Positions 32,309 to 43,247 of a DNA stretch of 64,000 bases are shown here, in pieces. The DNA lies in assembly GCA_023678885.1 (NCBI GenBank), contig CM042985.1, positions 29,956,465 through 30,020,464 of the forward strand, given 5' to 3'. This DNA is from Pogostemon cablin. Its lineage: Eukaryota; Streptophyta; Magnoliopsida; Lamiales; Lamiaceae. Each line of letters opens with the position of its first letter. Position 1 is the first letter of the stretch. Below the pieces are notes generated by a model that worked only from the letters and a program-made list of their open reading frames with translations, was not told the DNA's origin and did no database searches. Position numbers and translations under genes: made by a program.

Positions 32309-33170
32309 ACTTTTCCTTATTCCCTATCATCAAGATTTTGTCAACCTTTTCTAAAACATTTCATTTTTCCTAACTCTTATTCTGCATATAAACCTTATAA
32401 TTTTATGGAAATTATCATGACTAAAATACTCAACAGAGATGGCAACGTTGGACGTCTATGTGACTATTTGAAGGATTGGGTTTAGCCCGTCCAAACAGAT
32501 GCTCTCAAGAAAAGAAATGTTGTGTGTTAACGGGTAACATGACTTATTCCACCTTATTGTTGTAGGGAATCCAATAAAAGATGGTCTCTTGATCATATTA
32601 GGACACCAACCACTAGGTTCTCATGTCACCGAAGATGAGAGTGCTGTTCTTCGACTGATGCGTCATGACTTTCTGCAATGGGTTCAACTGTTCAAGTACT
32701 ACAAACGAGACGAGTAGAGATGCCGTATACCAACAAATTTAAATGCAGAATTAGATGAAAGAAGCAGCTTAGAAAATCTCTTGTAGTTCTTCAAAGGCTA
32801 AACGTAACTAGGGAATCTTTGCATCACTGGTTGCTAAGGACAGGGTCTTCAAGACGGTGATAGACTCCTTACAACCTAATCTAAAGCATTTATTAATTAA
32901 TTTTATTTTAAATTATATTTCGAATACTTGTAGAAATCTGTCTAGGGAAATTTGAAGATATTTTTCAAATAAAAAGTAGTATACTAGTATTTTGAAGATT
33001 TTCACCTTTTACTTTTAGATTTTCTCTTTCTTGAAAAATATTGATTTTCGGTAGTACAGGGCGTTGCTAGCATATGTGTAGATTGGAGAAATGAAAAACT
33101 GTATTGGATTGTGAAATATAGTAATTTTCATAAAAGATAAATTTAGTTTTATTTTGATGGAATATTCTCT
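32309..33170 (+). pseudogene. PPR-Smr gene copy 2, 3' part
   Basis: The intron resumes after ACTTT. The last exon begins at about 32570 after TTGTTGTAG: GNPIKDGLLIILGHQPLGSH and VTEDES, then a short deletion and frameshift relative to copy 1, with VLRLMRHDF, and a decayed C-terminus (LNVTRESLHHW is readable only as fragments near 32800). Homology with copy 1 continues past the gene to about 33170. Confidence 0.7.
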
Positions 33171-33607
33171 TGAGAGTATTAAGAACACTTGGGGCTTATT
33201 TGTTTCGTGTTCTAGCATCCTAATTTAGGAATAAGAATCTCTTTCTTGTTTATTTTGGTTCACATTACATTACATTTAAATTTGACATATCTCTTGGCAC
33301 ATTACATTTTACTTTTTCACATACATCATTTCCTATTTTTAAACGTAAACATTTATTTGAAAATAACATAATATTAAAAATTACCCTACTTAAATCCTAA
33401 AAGAAACATAGAATAAAAAGTCAGTACCCAATATACACTCTTTACTTTATCTACAAATGAACAAATTTGGAAATAATCATGTTTTCACATTTCTTACAAA
33501 TCGCATTACATAAGTAGTGATTTATAAAAGATTGTCTTCTTCTTAAATAATAATAATAACAATAATAATAATAATAATAATAATAATAATCTTTTCCTCT
33601 TTTCATA
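33171..33607. other. AT-rich spacer with (TAA)n
   Basis: No gene. A (TAA/CAA)n microsatellite occupies about 33546-33590. Confidence 0.7.
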
Positions 33608-33837
33608 TACTCCCTCCGTCCCGGCGTAAGATGACCATTTACTTTTTTGCAAGTAGATTAAGGAGTATTATTATTTAATGTGTAGTTCGTAGTTGTATTA
33701 GTAGAAGTGTGAGTCCATATTTTAATTGTATTAAAAAGGGTGTGTGGGTCCCATATGTGTAAAAAATGAAATGAGACTCTTTGAGTGGGACGACCAAATT
33801 GAAAAAATGACCCTCTCATCCTGGGACGGAGGGAGTA
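33608..33837. mobile_element. Stowaway-like MITE
   Basis: TACTCCCTCCGTCCCGG at the left and CCTGGGACGGAGGGAGTA at the right; 230 bp, TA-flanked. Confidence 0.88.
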
Positions 33838-33981
33838 TTTTTTTGCTATTTTGGTTCATCACATCATAAGTTACTCCCTCTGTCCGAACTCCCGCATTAA
33901 GATTTATGTTTTGTATTTTAGTTTCTCTTAACTTAAAGTTTATATTTCATTTTTTTTGTCAAGTGAAACTCACAAAACAAT

Positions 33982-34234
33982 TACTCCCACCGTCCCAATT
34001 TGTTGGCACCCATTCTTGGCACGGAGTTTAATAAAAGTAATAACTTTTATGAGTATTATGATATTTTTTGTAATAAATAAATGATAAAGTATGTTAGGTA
34101 GATGTGGTTTTTTTTAATAAAGTGTATAGAGAAGGATGATTGTGTTTGACTTTTTTATTTTTTAGGAAGGTGCAAACTTTTGTGGGACAATCCAAAATGA
34201 AAAGTGACTCATCTGAAATAGAACGGAGGGATTA
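33982..34234. mobile_element. Stowaway-like MITE nested in another
   Basis: TACTCCCACCGTCCCAATTT at the left and AATAGAACGGAGGGATTA at the right. Confidence 0.7.
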
Positions 34235-34283
34235 TTTATTTTGTATAGAGCCCACACAGAACACTAATACAACTACTCACTAT

Positions 34284-34688
34284 TAGAGCTGTTATTCGAA
34301 TCGAGTGAGCTCGAGTATTGCATACTCGAGCTCGACTTGTTTAGGAAACGACTTTAAAAATGAGCTCGAGCTCTGCTCGAGCTCGGTTTGGCTAGTTAAG
34401 CAAATTGAGTCGAGTTTATCGAGCCTTATCAAGCCGATTTTTAATAAATATATCTTATATTTATTATATTATTTAATATTTATTATATTATTATTAAAAT
34501 AATCGAGCCTTGTCGAGTCATGCCGAGCTCGGGTCGTTAAGAAAACGAGCATAAGGAGAGCTCGAACTCGAGCTCGAGTAATCACAAGTCGAGCTGAGCT
34601 CGAGTAGTTACGAGTTGAGCTGAGCTCGAGTTTTAACGAGGCGAGCCGAATCGAGCTTTCGAGTAGCTCGTTTCATTTAATAACTCTA
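34284..34688. mobile_element. hAT-like element rich in GAGCTCGAG
   Basis: Ends TAGAGCTGTTATTCGAATCG and AATAACTCTA are inverted. The flanking 8-mers CTCACTAT and CCCACTAC agree at six of eight positions, as in an aged 8-bp hAT target repeat. About fifteen CTCGAG/GAGCTCG words fill both arms around an AT core. Confidence 0.55.
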
Positions 34689-34981
34689 CCCACTACACTA
34701 TTATATTTTTAAACTCACTATCTATTAAAATATTATATCTCTTAATCTCTATGCAAAAAATATACTTCTTACTACATATTAAATATTATATTTCTAAACT
34801 CACTATCTATTAAAATATTATATCTTAATTTCCGTGCAAAAAACAAATGTCGACGTTAACGCAGTAAGGAGAGAATATATATTTTCTTATTTGGTAAGCG
34901 TGCATCCACGAAATAAAATTAATGCTCTTAAAAGCTTTGTTCCATCCATCCCACAATTATTTTCACATGTTTCGTTTTCCC

Positions 34982-35484
34982 CAGGAGTGTCAACGGGTCG
35001 GGTCTGGAGACCCGGCCCATTTCTAAAAGATCCGCCCCGAAATCGTATGGGTCCTAATATCATAGGCCCGTGCCCAGACCCGTACAGGGCGGGTCCGCCC
35101 CACCCCGTCCCATTTTTTTTTTGTTTTTTTGTTTTTGTAAATTTAATCATCAATCATATTAATTTAAATTTTCATGTACTCACATACAAAAAATATTCAT
35201 ATATTTAAATAAATAAATTATAAGAATATTAAATATAATTATAATTGAATAAATTATATATATATATATTAACATAAATTATAATTATATGTATAAAATA
35301 TAAAATAATTCTTAATATATTATATTCGGGTCGGGGTGGGTCTAAGTTAATACCCGGACCCGCCCCGTATATGTACGGGTCATTATCGGGCTGCCCCGTT
35401 TCTCCTACGGGCCGGGTTTGGGCCGCCCCAAAACGTGCAGGGCAGGCCGGGTACCCAGGGGTTGGGTCAAAATTGACACCCATA
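34982..35484. mobile_element. hAT-like element rich in GGGTC
   Basis: CAGGAGTGTCAAC at the left and ATTGACACCCATA at the right are imperfect inverted ends. The flanking GTTTTCCC and GTATTCCC agree at seven of eight positions. Arms are filled with GGGTC/GACCC words around an AT-rich core. Non-coding. Confidence 0.65.
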
Positions 35485-35828
35485 GTATTCCCCGTGTCAC
35501 AATGCACCACCATAAAATAAAAAAAATAATTACTCAATCCAATAACCTAAAAATATAGAAAATATAACTTCTAAGACTTATAACATATTTTATGTTTTAT
35601 TTATTTATTATTTAAAAATAATAAATTACTCCCTTAAAAGTTAATAAGATTAATTAGAATTTTTTTATTTTTTAAAAATACAAAATTACTCCTTAAAAAT
35701 CAATAAAATTAGTGTGGAAATAACTTTTTTCAAAATTTATATTTACAGTGCGGTGTAAATAAAATCAAGATGAAAAGATATTATATAAATTAACATTAGT
35801 TCACAAATAAAAAATAAAAGTAATGGGT

Positions 35829-36033
35829 AGGTGTTGCGTGAGATCATTTTTCACTTTTAATGAAAGTTATCACTTTTGCTATAAAATATTATCACTTTTT
35901 ATTTATATTATAAATTGTTCAAAAAATAACATTATCACTTTTTATTAATTTATTATCACTTTCTTTTATAAAAATTATCACTTTCTGACAATCTCACGTA
36001 AGCCCTTACATAAAACGATCTAACACAAGTCTT
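35829..36033. mobile_element. GACCGTCTCAC MITE, diverged copy
   Basis: GTTGCGTGAGATCATTTTTC at the left; CTCACGTAAGCCCTTACATA and AACACAAGTCTTT at the right; the interior repeats TTATCACTTT. Confidence 0.7.
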
Positions 36034-36565
36034 TTCCTTTGATTTGAGGATTTACACTCAATAACACTTTTTTAATAATGTTATTAATTCCTATTCGTTT
36101 TCCAAAATTCAATCGGTTTAACATGGTGATACAAGTTTTTGCATTGATTATGGCAGGAACCAAATTCATTCGGTTTAACACACTCGGGCACGTCTGCATT
36201 GATTATAGTACCAAGTACCAACTACCTTTCTTTCTTTCAGGGTTAAAATTGTAAAATGCTATTACCAAAAATCGAATTCTGGAGGGGACTTGCACCTTGT
36301 AAATGTTTTAAATCATTTTATATTCCATGTTATATTGATGGGAGTATTTTATTTTGTGAAAAATTTTACTATTCCGGTATGCTTATTTTCGAAATTTATG
36401 ATGTAAACACCGTTTACATTGTACTGCTAATTCATTATCAATACCTTAATTCAATCATTTTTATATATTCTCTTTTATTTCTTAATTAATATTTCATTAA
36501 TCCAAAAAATATTAGCATACTTCCTTTTTGGGTTATCCCACATAAATGAACATATTTTCATTTTA
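36034..36565. other. AT-rich spacer
   Basis: A 77-codon open frame at 36256-36489 has no recognisable domain and AT-biased codons; probably chance. Confidence 0.5.
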
Positions 36566-37158
36566 AGATAAATTACTAAAGCCCCTCAAAATTTGTCCAA
36601 ATTACAAAATAAATCTTGTGGTTTTAAATACTACCAATTACCCCCATTTAACTTGTATTTGGTTTAAATATTGATAAAAATATCTATTTTTTAAAATAAA
36701 AAGGGAAGAAAATGATATTAATACCAATATATTTAATATTGTATTTTTAAATTTCACTATTTTTTTATATTTTTTTAAATGTAGAAAAATGTGTTAAAAA
36801 AATCCATCTAATCACTAGGTATTGAAATTTAAAATAAATAAATAAATAAAATAGTATTAAAAATTAAAAATACAATGTTAAATATATGGGTATTGATGTT
36901 GATTCCATGTTAAAAAAATCCCTCTAAATCCTAATTTTATACATTAAAAAAAATAAAAATAAAATAGTAAAATTTAAAACTATAATGTTAAATGCATGGG
37001 ATTTGATGTAAGTTTCATCCTTCTTTATTTTAAAAAGGAGTATTTTTATTAATCTTAAAGTAAAAAACAAGTTGAAGGGAGTAATTAGTAATTTTTCAAG
37101 TCACGGGGTTTATTTGGTAATTTGGATAAACTTCGAGGGGAATTTTGGTAATTTACCA
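36566..37158. mobile_element. MITE with AAATTACCAAAA-type ends
   Basis: Left GATAAATTACTAAAGCCCC and right GGGGAATTTTGGTAATTTACC are inverted, as are the next words (AAATTACAAAATAAA and TTTATTTGGTAATTT). 593 bp, non-coding, with an internal near-duplicate (ATCCCTCTAA and ATCCATCTAA blocks). Confidence 0.75.
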
Positions 37159-37256
37159 TTCTTTTTAAAATATGAGACTCATACAAAAATAATTAATTTA
37201 TTCATATGAGTGTGTATACACACCACAACAACTCACTACACATTAAAATATTGAGT

Positions 37257-37499
37257 AGGTCTTGCGTGAGACCGTCTCACGTGAGACTATTTTACACTTT
37301 TTAAAAAAGTTATCACTTTCGCTATAAAACGTTATTACTTTTGCTATTAAATGTTATCACTTTTCATTTATACTATAAATTGTACATAAAATAACATTAT
37401 CACTTTTCATTAATTTAGTATCACTTTTTCAATATAAAGATTATCACTTTCTGACCGTCTCACGTAAGCCCTTACGTGAGACGGTCTCACACAAGTCTT
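37257..37499. mobile_element. GACCGTCTCAC MITE, best copy
   Basis: Left AGGTCTTGCGTGAGACCGTC and right GAGACGGTCTCACACAAGTC. Each end is itself palindromic (GAGACCGTCTCACGTGAGAC). The interior repeats TTATCACTTT. Confidence 0.8.
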
Positions 37500-37621
37500 T
37501 GCCTAAAATATTATATCTTCAATCCACTACATATTAAATTATTATACTCCTTAAAATCTATGAAAAAAAAAACAATCGCTTCCGGAAGGTAATTTTTTTT
37601 TCTTCTCTATTCTCTCACGAG

Positions 37622-37688
37622 TACTCCCTCCGTCCCGCAAAAAGAGTTACAAAGGAAGTGTAACTCTTTTTGCGGGACGGAGAGAATA
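37622..37688. mobile_element. Minimal 67-bp Stowaway hairpin
   Basis: Two 30-nt arms with only two mismatches (TACTCCCTCCGTCCCGC... and ...GCGGGACGGAGAGAATA) separated by the seven nt AAGGAAG. There is no interior other than the loop. Confidence 0.85.
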
Positions 37689-37876
37689 TTTAGTTAATAC
37701 TCTCATTTTACAGTTTTGAGCCGTCAAAATTAAAAAAATTATAAAGGCAATTACCATTAAATATTCCTATGTTTGTTTCGATTTTAATATTCAAATCCAC
37801 GTCCAACTTTTCAAAACCACCACTGTATATACATACAAATTCTATTAATTCTAAATTCACCCACTTGTATATGAAG

Positions 37877-38122
37877 TGGGATTCCCTATTCCACCCCATG
37901 TTACATCTCATGTTCCATGGGAAGAGATGGGAGACAAGTGTCCCATTTCATACACAAATTTGTGTGTGAAATGGGACACTTGTCACACACAAATTTGTGT
38001 ATGAAATGGGACACTTGTCTCTCATCTCACCCTCACACACAAAATTGTGTATGAAATGAGACACTTGTCTCCCATCTCACCCATGGAACATGAGATGTAA
38101 CATGGGATGGAATAGGGGATTT
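37877..38122. mobile_element. Long-TIR foldback element
   Basis: The first 44 nt (GGGATTCCCTATTCC...GTTCCATGGG) are inverted at 38079-38122. Inside are four alternating copies of a (C/A)ACAAATTTGTGT palindrome with GAAATGGGACACTTGTC, one arm having been duplicated. Superfamily unknown; target repeat not identified. Confidence 0.7.
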
Positions 38123-38239
38123 GAATTGCTTTTACACATCTTTTTCCTTCAATTAATATTACATCTTTTTTCCTTCAATTAATATTATTTCTCTTATTAA
38201 AGAGTTGGTCAAGAACTTGCAGAATGTCTAGAGAGAGTG

Positions 38240-38725
38240 GAGAGTAGTGAGAGAAAGAGAGTACAGAGTGGGTGAGAATGGGATTCTGGGTAGTGATCCT
38301 TCTTCCGGGTGGCAACTTTTGAGGCAGAAAAGAAAACCTAGGACCCAAACCTCAGACACGGCAAATCGGTGGCAGATCGGAGAAATAATTGGATCAAGGT
38401 ATGGGAATCAGCTAACAGATTTGTCACGTTCTATTTCTAGAATTTCCCTGATAATGTTCTATTGAGACATTGAGAGAATTAGGGATATCTTTATTCCTAA
38501 TAGAAATAGTAGAAAAGGTCATAACTATGGCTTTGTTCGCTTTGGAGGAAACATTGACAAGAAGAAAGAAGAATTTATGCTGAACAATACATGGATCGGC
38601 TCTTTCAAACAAAGGCCAATATCTCAAAGTTTGAAAGACGCTCGACAAAGCGGGTTCTCAGGGTTGAAGAAGCAAAGCCTCGACAACTAATAAATTATCA
38701 ATCTCAGCGAAAGAAAAAGAAAACG
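38240..38725 (+). pseudogene. LINE ORF1, N-terminal RRM-like part
   Basis: In shifting frames the region gives an RNA-recognition motif: IRDIFIPNRNSRKGHNYGFV (about 38482-38540) followed by FMLNNTWIGSFK (about 38574-38610). These match the RNP words typical of ORF1 of plant LINEs, which binds element RNA. Upstream sequence is frameshifted and the start codon is uncertain. The downstream basic tract RKKKKT at 38710-38725 is cut by the LTR element and continues at 41524 with YADVAK. Confidence 0.75.
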
Positions 38726-38985
38726 TGTTGGGTGGATGCGGTAGTCCTCGCCGTTGCGCTGGTCGTCTTCATCACCGGAGCATCGCCAGATGTGGTGGCT
38801 GAACGGAGGTGCTCAGATTCCTATTCAAACTCACGAACAGTAGTTCTGCAGCCACCCAACATTGGGCTCACAAATTGGGGTTAAAACAAGGGTGAGGGTG
38901 TGAGACTATGGGCCAAGACACACTTGGCCCAATACTCTGAGAATGAAGGCCAACAATTAGGCCAACAGGCCCAACGGGCCCAACA
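38726..38985 (-). repeat. 3' LTR of the LARD-type element
   Basis: 260 bp. About 40 differences from the other LTR are visible, so this insertion is much older than the one at 10138-16253. Confidence 0.8.
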
Positions 38986-40329
38986 AATCTCTACCTTGGC
39001 CCAATTTAACCACCATCGTGTTCATCTAGGAATTCATCATCGCATCTTTTCCCGGACACCTGCAAAACAAAAAATACAAAGTTAGATGCAAGATCCAGAA
39101 AATTTGACAAACACAAAGTTAGTAAAAAATGACACAAAGTCATAAAAGTTCACATAGTCATTTAATCACATAGATTAGAATTCACAGTTCTCATGACACA
39201 CGAACATTTCACACAGAAACAAATAAACTAAGCACAAAGCTAACATGAGATCACATAGATCATGAATGCACAATTCATACATTTATCACACATAATAGAA
39301 TACACAATTCTAAAGACACATAGTCTAGTCACATAGACACACAAGCTATAGCATTTAAAAGTAACACAAACACTTCACACAGAAGCACACATAGTCATAA
39401 AGACACTTCACACAGAAGCACACACAATAATCAACAATCAAATGTTACACCACATTCGAATGCACACAACATACTCCACCTCACTAAGAGAAATAAATAA
39501 CCATGTAGACTAGGCACAAAAGCATAAAGTTAACACATATGCAAATACTCCACCTCACTAGGAGCAGCCTAAAACTTAGCAAGTTTAACACATAAACAAG
39601 CACAAAACATAGAAAACACATTTCTAACAAGTTTTCACACAAAGAAAATACAAATTCACAAAGAAGCACATAGATTCAAAGTGAAACAAGATAGAAAAAT
39701 AAATTTCCTAATCAACATGCAGAATTAACTAGCCAATTAACAGACGCAAAAAAATTAAAAGGCACCAAATAATTCACACAAGAAATTATCTCTTAATCAT
39801 AAGAGTCATTCACAGATTTGAACACCCTTTCATACTTCATCTTCTGTTTCAAACAGATATTGAGTCTCCTTGCCCAAATGCATTAGGAGAAGCCATAGGT
39901 GCTTAAAGTTGAGTGAATCGACTTACACAGATTCAATAAACAACACAAACACACACACACACACACACAGGTGAGCAAATGTTATCTTAGGGCCTGGAAA
40001 CGAACTCAATTCACACACATAGCAAAAAGAGCAAAAAATTCTAGAAAATCAGATTAGCAGCGAAAGCAAACCAGGATATTATACAGATAGAGAACTCACA
40101 ATTTCAAGCAAATAAAAACTAGAGATACACATAAATTGACCAATCCAGGCCACAAATCACAAAAAATCCCTAATTCTATAGCATAGAAATCACAAGCAGG
40201 GAGGACCAATTGCCTCAGAGCATCACAAAGCACAAAGCACAAAGGAGGACCAACCGCCTCAGGGTATCACAAAGATATAACATAACTGAACAAATCATAA
40301 AAATAGAAAAACACAAAGTTTAAAGGAAT
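38986..40329. other. Non-coding interior of the LARD-type element
   Basis: Reiterated CACAAAG, TCACATAG and CACACAGAAGCACA words (39070-39680) and an (AC)n run (39946-39969). No coding potential. Confidence 0.7.
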
Positions 40330-41264
40330 GGAAAACTCCCCTGAAGCAATGAACGAACACCGTACCACAACTACGAGCCACTGGCTTCCCTCGAAGGCTT
40401 GTTCAAGCTACAACCGGACAAGCAACTCCCACATTGGAGCCGCACCCTGCCCGCTACCAAGCTTGAACTCACCACAGTCCCTTCGAGCAGCACCCCACTC
40501 GCACCTCCGGTTCAAGCAGCAGTCCTGCAAAAAATATGTCAAACAAATCGACAACCCAAAATTAAAAAATCAGTCCTGTAAAACACAAAGAACAGAATAG
40601 ATAATTTGAAAATGGAAAGATACCCCGTTATCACCAAGGACTGGACTTCTTTGACAGGAAGGTGGTTGCGGCCGGTGGCAGAAGTGGCGGCGGTCAAAAC
40701 TGATCTGACCGGAATGGCGATTGGCATGGTCGGCGGCTGTACACGAATGGTGGATCTGAAACTCCAGCGACAAGACTCCTCCCCAGCAGCATCGGCGTCG
40801 GACAGCGACTGGAGGCATCTGCTGGTCAGCCACGGTCAGCAGTAGAGGCTGAAACCCTAACGGCAGCGACGGCGATGTTCGGCTGTGCTGGAGAATGGTA
40901 GTGAGCACCAGCTTTCTGAAACCCTAGCATCGACGGCGGCTGATACCACGAGCAGATCCGGCATCTAGGAGAGCGGTTTTGGTGGCGGCAACACCGGGCC
41001 GGTGTCGAACTGCAACCACAGACGGCGAACGATGGCGTACAACAGCACCTCTCCTCTTCGCGTCGATCGCGCTGTCGGCTGAGGTGGACAGTAGCTAGGC
41101 AGTGGGCTCGATGAGCAACAGCGGCAGCGAGCGATTCTACCTGGAACTACCGACGGACGGTAGATAGCTCCGGTTGATGAGCGGCTGTGTAGTGATGGAC
41201 GGAGGTGCACAGCAGCGCCGGACAACAAATGGTCAGCGGACGAACGGACGACCGATCAGACCAA
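40330..41264 (-). other. GC-rich leader of the LARD-type element
   Basis: Sits just after the primer site on the minus strand, in the same relative position as the GC-rich leader of copia A. It holds overlapping short open frames on both strands with no recognised domain. Confidence 0.6.
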
Positions 41265-41276
41265 GCTCTGATACCA
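41265..41276 (-). other. Primer-binding site of the LARD-type element
   Basis: The plus strand reads GCTCTGATACCA, which is TGGTATCAGAGC on minus; two nt from the LTR. Confidence 0.85.
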
Positions 41277-41277
41277 C

Positions 41278-41523
41278 TATTGGGTGGATGCGGTCGTCCT
41301 CATCGTCACGCCAGTCGTCTTCATCACTGAAGCATCGCCGGAGGTGGTGGTTGAATGGAGGTGCTCATATTCCTATTTAAACTCACAAAGAGTAGTTCTG
41401 CAGCCACCCAACATTGGTATCACAAATTGGGGTTAAAACAAGGGTGATGGTGTGAGACTACCAAGACACACTTGGCCAATACTCTGAGAATGAAGGCCAA
41501 CAATTGGGCCAACAGGCCCAACA
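41278..41523 (-). repeat. 5' LTR of the LARD-type element
   Basis: 246 bp. The outer dinucleotide next to the primer site has mutated (TATTGGG instead of TGTTGGG on plus). Confidence 0.8.
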
Positions 41524-42868
41524 AAAGTATGCAGATGTAGCAAAAGACAAGATGAAGACGACGGAAAGATATGATTTACCAAGCTGTCCAAAATTTGCTG
41601 GTTTATGCTATGAGTCGAAAGAGGAAGATAGGAGATTTATAAGTAAATGCCTTACGGGACAGTTGAAAGAGAAATTCCCATGGACTGAAGTTGGAGAGCT
41701 CATTAAAGATTCTTGTAGTGAGAATGTGAAGGTTTCATATATGGGTACAAATCAAGCACAAATCCAAACAGAGGAATTAGAAGATATATCAAAGTGGTTT
41801 AAGTTCATAAGACCTTGGGAAGAAAGTGATGTCAATAATAAAAGAATAATCTGGACAAGGTGGTACAGTATACCGATGCATGCCTGGAATCTAAAGTTCT
41901 TTGAACCCGTTTCCATAAAATTTGAAAAGATGTTAAAAGTAGATGATGATACTAAGGAGAAAAGAGTTCTGCAAAGTGCTAGAATTTTGTTGAAGACTTC
42001 TTATCCAGAGATTCCTAATACACCCTTTCTGGTCAATATTGATGGTAAATTGTTCTACATCAGAATAAAAGAAGAAGAAGAGGATTTGGATGAGGGTTAC
42101 GATGAGTTTTCCATTGGACATGTGTGTGATTCAGGGGAAGATGACGATGATTTATCATTGTCGAACCTCAACAGAGAAATTGAAGAATCTGATTCAGATG
42201 ACTTTCCGATGAAAGAAACGGCAAACAAGAAGATGGAGGATGGTTCACCTCCCAATCATACAAAAGCATTTAATGTGCCGCGAAAAAATTCAAATTTGGT
42301 CTTTGAAAAGCATACAACAGATCAAGTAGGTACAGTTATCGAGGAGAACACACCGGTAGATAAAGTGTGTACAACTGTCGAGGAGATCACGCCGGCTTTG
42401 GGGATATGTGTGGAGCCAGACAAATATGTAGAAAATTGGGGCCCAATTTTGGAATTGGGCTGCAACCCAGAAGAGAGAAGTGTTATAATGGGCCATAAGG
42501 ATCAAGATAAATATTCTCTTGGTAAGTTTGAGAAAGAAACCCATAACAATATAAAGCCTGATTTTGGTGGGCCCAATGTTTACTCTAATCCAGAGATCTT
42601 ATACAAAGAAAACTCCAGCCATATGAATACCAAATCATCATCTATTTCAAAAGGGAGAATTCCAAATAAAGGCGTAACTGATGCAGAAGTCTCTTCAAAA
42701 TTATTTGACCGAACATCAAGCTCCATAGATGATCACATCCTCAATTCAGGTATGGGAAATTATTCTAAATTACCCTCTAGTATAGTGGTGGTGATAACAC
42801 TTGCAAGAATGAAAAGAAGCAACCAACATTTATTGAAGCTGAACAATAGTTTTGAAGAAAATATGTGA
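41524..42868 (+). pseudogene. LINE ORF1, C-terminal part
   Basis: Open from the LTR junction to 42868. It begins KYADVAKDK, then gives a DUF4283-like domain (about 41720-42090): DISKWFKFIRPWEESD, IPMHAWNLKFFEPVSIKFEK, DDDTKEKRVLQSARILLKTS. After this comes a long acidic, low-complexity tail that is typical of plant LINE ORF1 proteins. No CCHC zinc knuckle is visible. ORF1 proteins coat LINE RNA and bring it to the nucleus. An ATG at 41504 lies in the LTR and is not the natural start. This is the longest uninterrupted LINE frame here, but the N-terminal part is lost. Confidence 0.8.
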
Positions 42869-43062
42869 AAATCAAAAGAAGAAGAAAACGCAATATCATC
42901 AGAGGCAAGAAAAGCATGGGAGGTGGGAAAGAAGTTGGATCTCTTAAGCAAAGTTTCAGATGGGGACATGATAAAATAAATCATGCAATTGGAGAGAGAA
43001 GACCATATAAAGGTAAAGAAAAACAAGAAGAATGCTGGAAAAGGAGGGGTCAAAGTTTTCCA

Positions 43063-43247
43063 ATGAAGATGTTTAGCTTCAATGTAAGAGGACTAGGAAG
43101 AAAGCAAAAAGAAGAGAGTTGAGGGAGATGCTGAAAAAATAGAATATAGATTTTTGCTGTATCCAGGAGACAAAAGTGGAATCTATGGGTGAAAATAACT
43201 GAATGGCACTCTGGTAGAATTAAAATTATGATTGGGCTTGTATGGAT
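43063..43247 (+). pseudogene. LINE ORF2, start of endonuclease
   Basis: MKMFSFNVRGLGRK begins the AP-type endonuclease of ORF2 (Asn of NVRGLG is a catalytic-site residue). After a frameshift it continues with IDFCCIQETKVESM (catalytic Glu of QETK). The frame is then cut by the solo LTR at 43248. The endonuclease nicks target DNA for target-primed reverse transcription. Confidence 0.75.

Larger units (their letters stand above)
33871..34860. mobile_element. Outer MITE sequence broken by nested elements
   Basis: A left terminus TTACTCCCTCTGTCCG at 33871 is followed by a second MITE (33982-34234), then MITE-like interior (CACTAATACAACTACTCACTA), a hAT-like element (34284-34688), and more of the same interior (CCACTACACTATTATA...CGTGCAAAAAAC). 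The right terminus is not clear. Confidence 0.5.
38726..41523 (-). mobile_element. Non-autonomous LTR element in LINE ORF1
   Basis: LTRs 38726-38985 and 41278-41523. On the minus strand they read TGTTGGGCC...CCACCCAACA. A tRNA-Met primer site (TGGTATCAGAGC, minus strand, 41265-41276) follows the LTR at the right, so orientation is minus. Target repeat is AAACG (38721-38725); the right copy reads AAAG, with a one-nt deletion, judged from LINE frame continuity. The 2.3-kb interior has a GC-rich leader (40330-41264) and a CACAAAG-rich, AC-rich remainder, without gag or pol. It is a small LARD-type element; the primer site suggests copia affinity. Confidence 0.85.

Noticed and set aside
35229..35537. 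102-codon minus-strand frame rich in Pro/Gly/Thr
   Set aside because: It runs through the GGGTC-rich arms of a hAT-like element.
40328..41380. Multiple 60-112-codon frames on both strands
   Set aside because: GC-rich leader of a pol-less LTR element; overlapping in opposite directions and no recognised domain.
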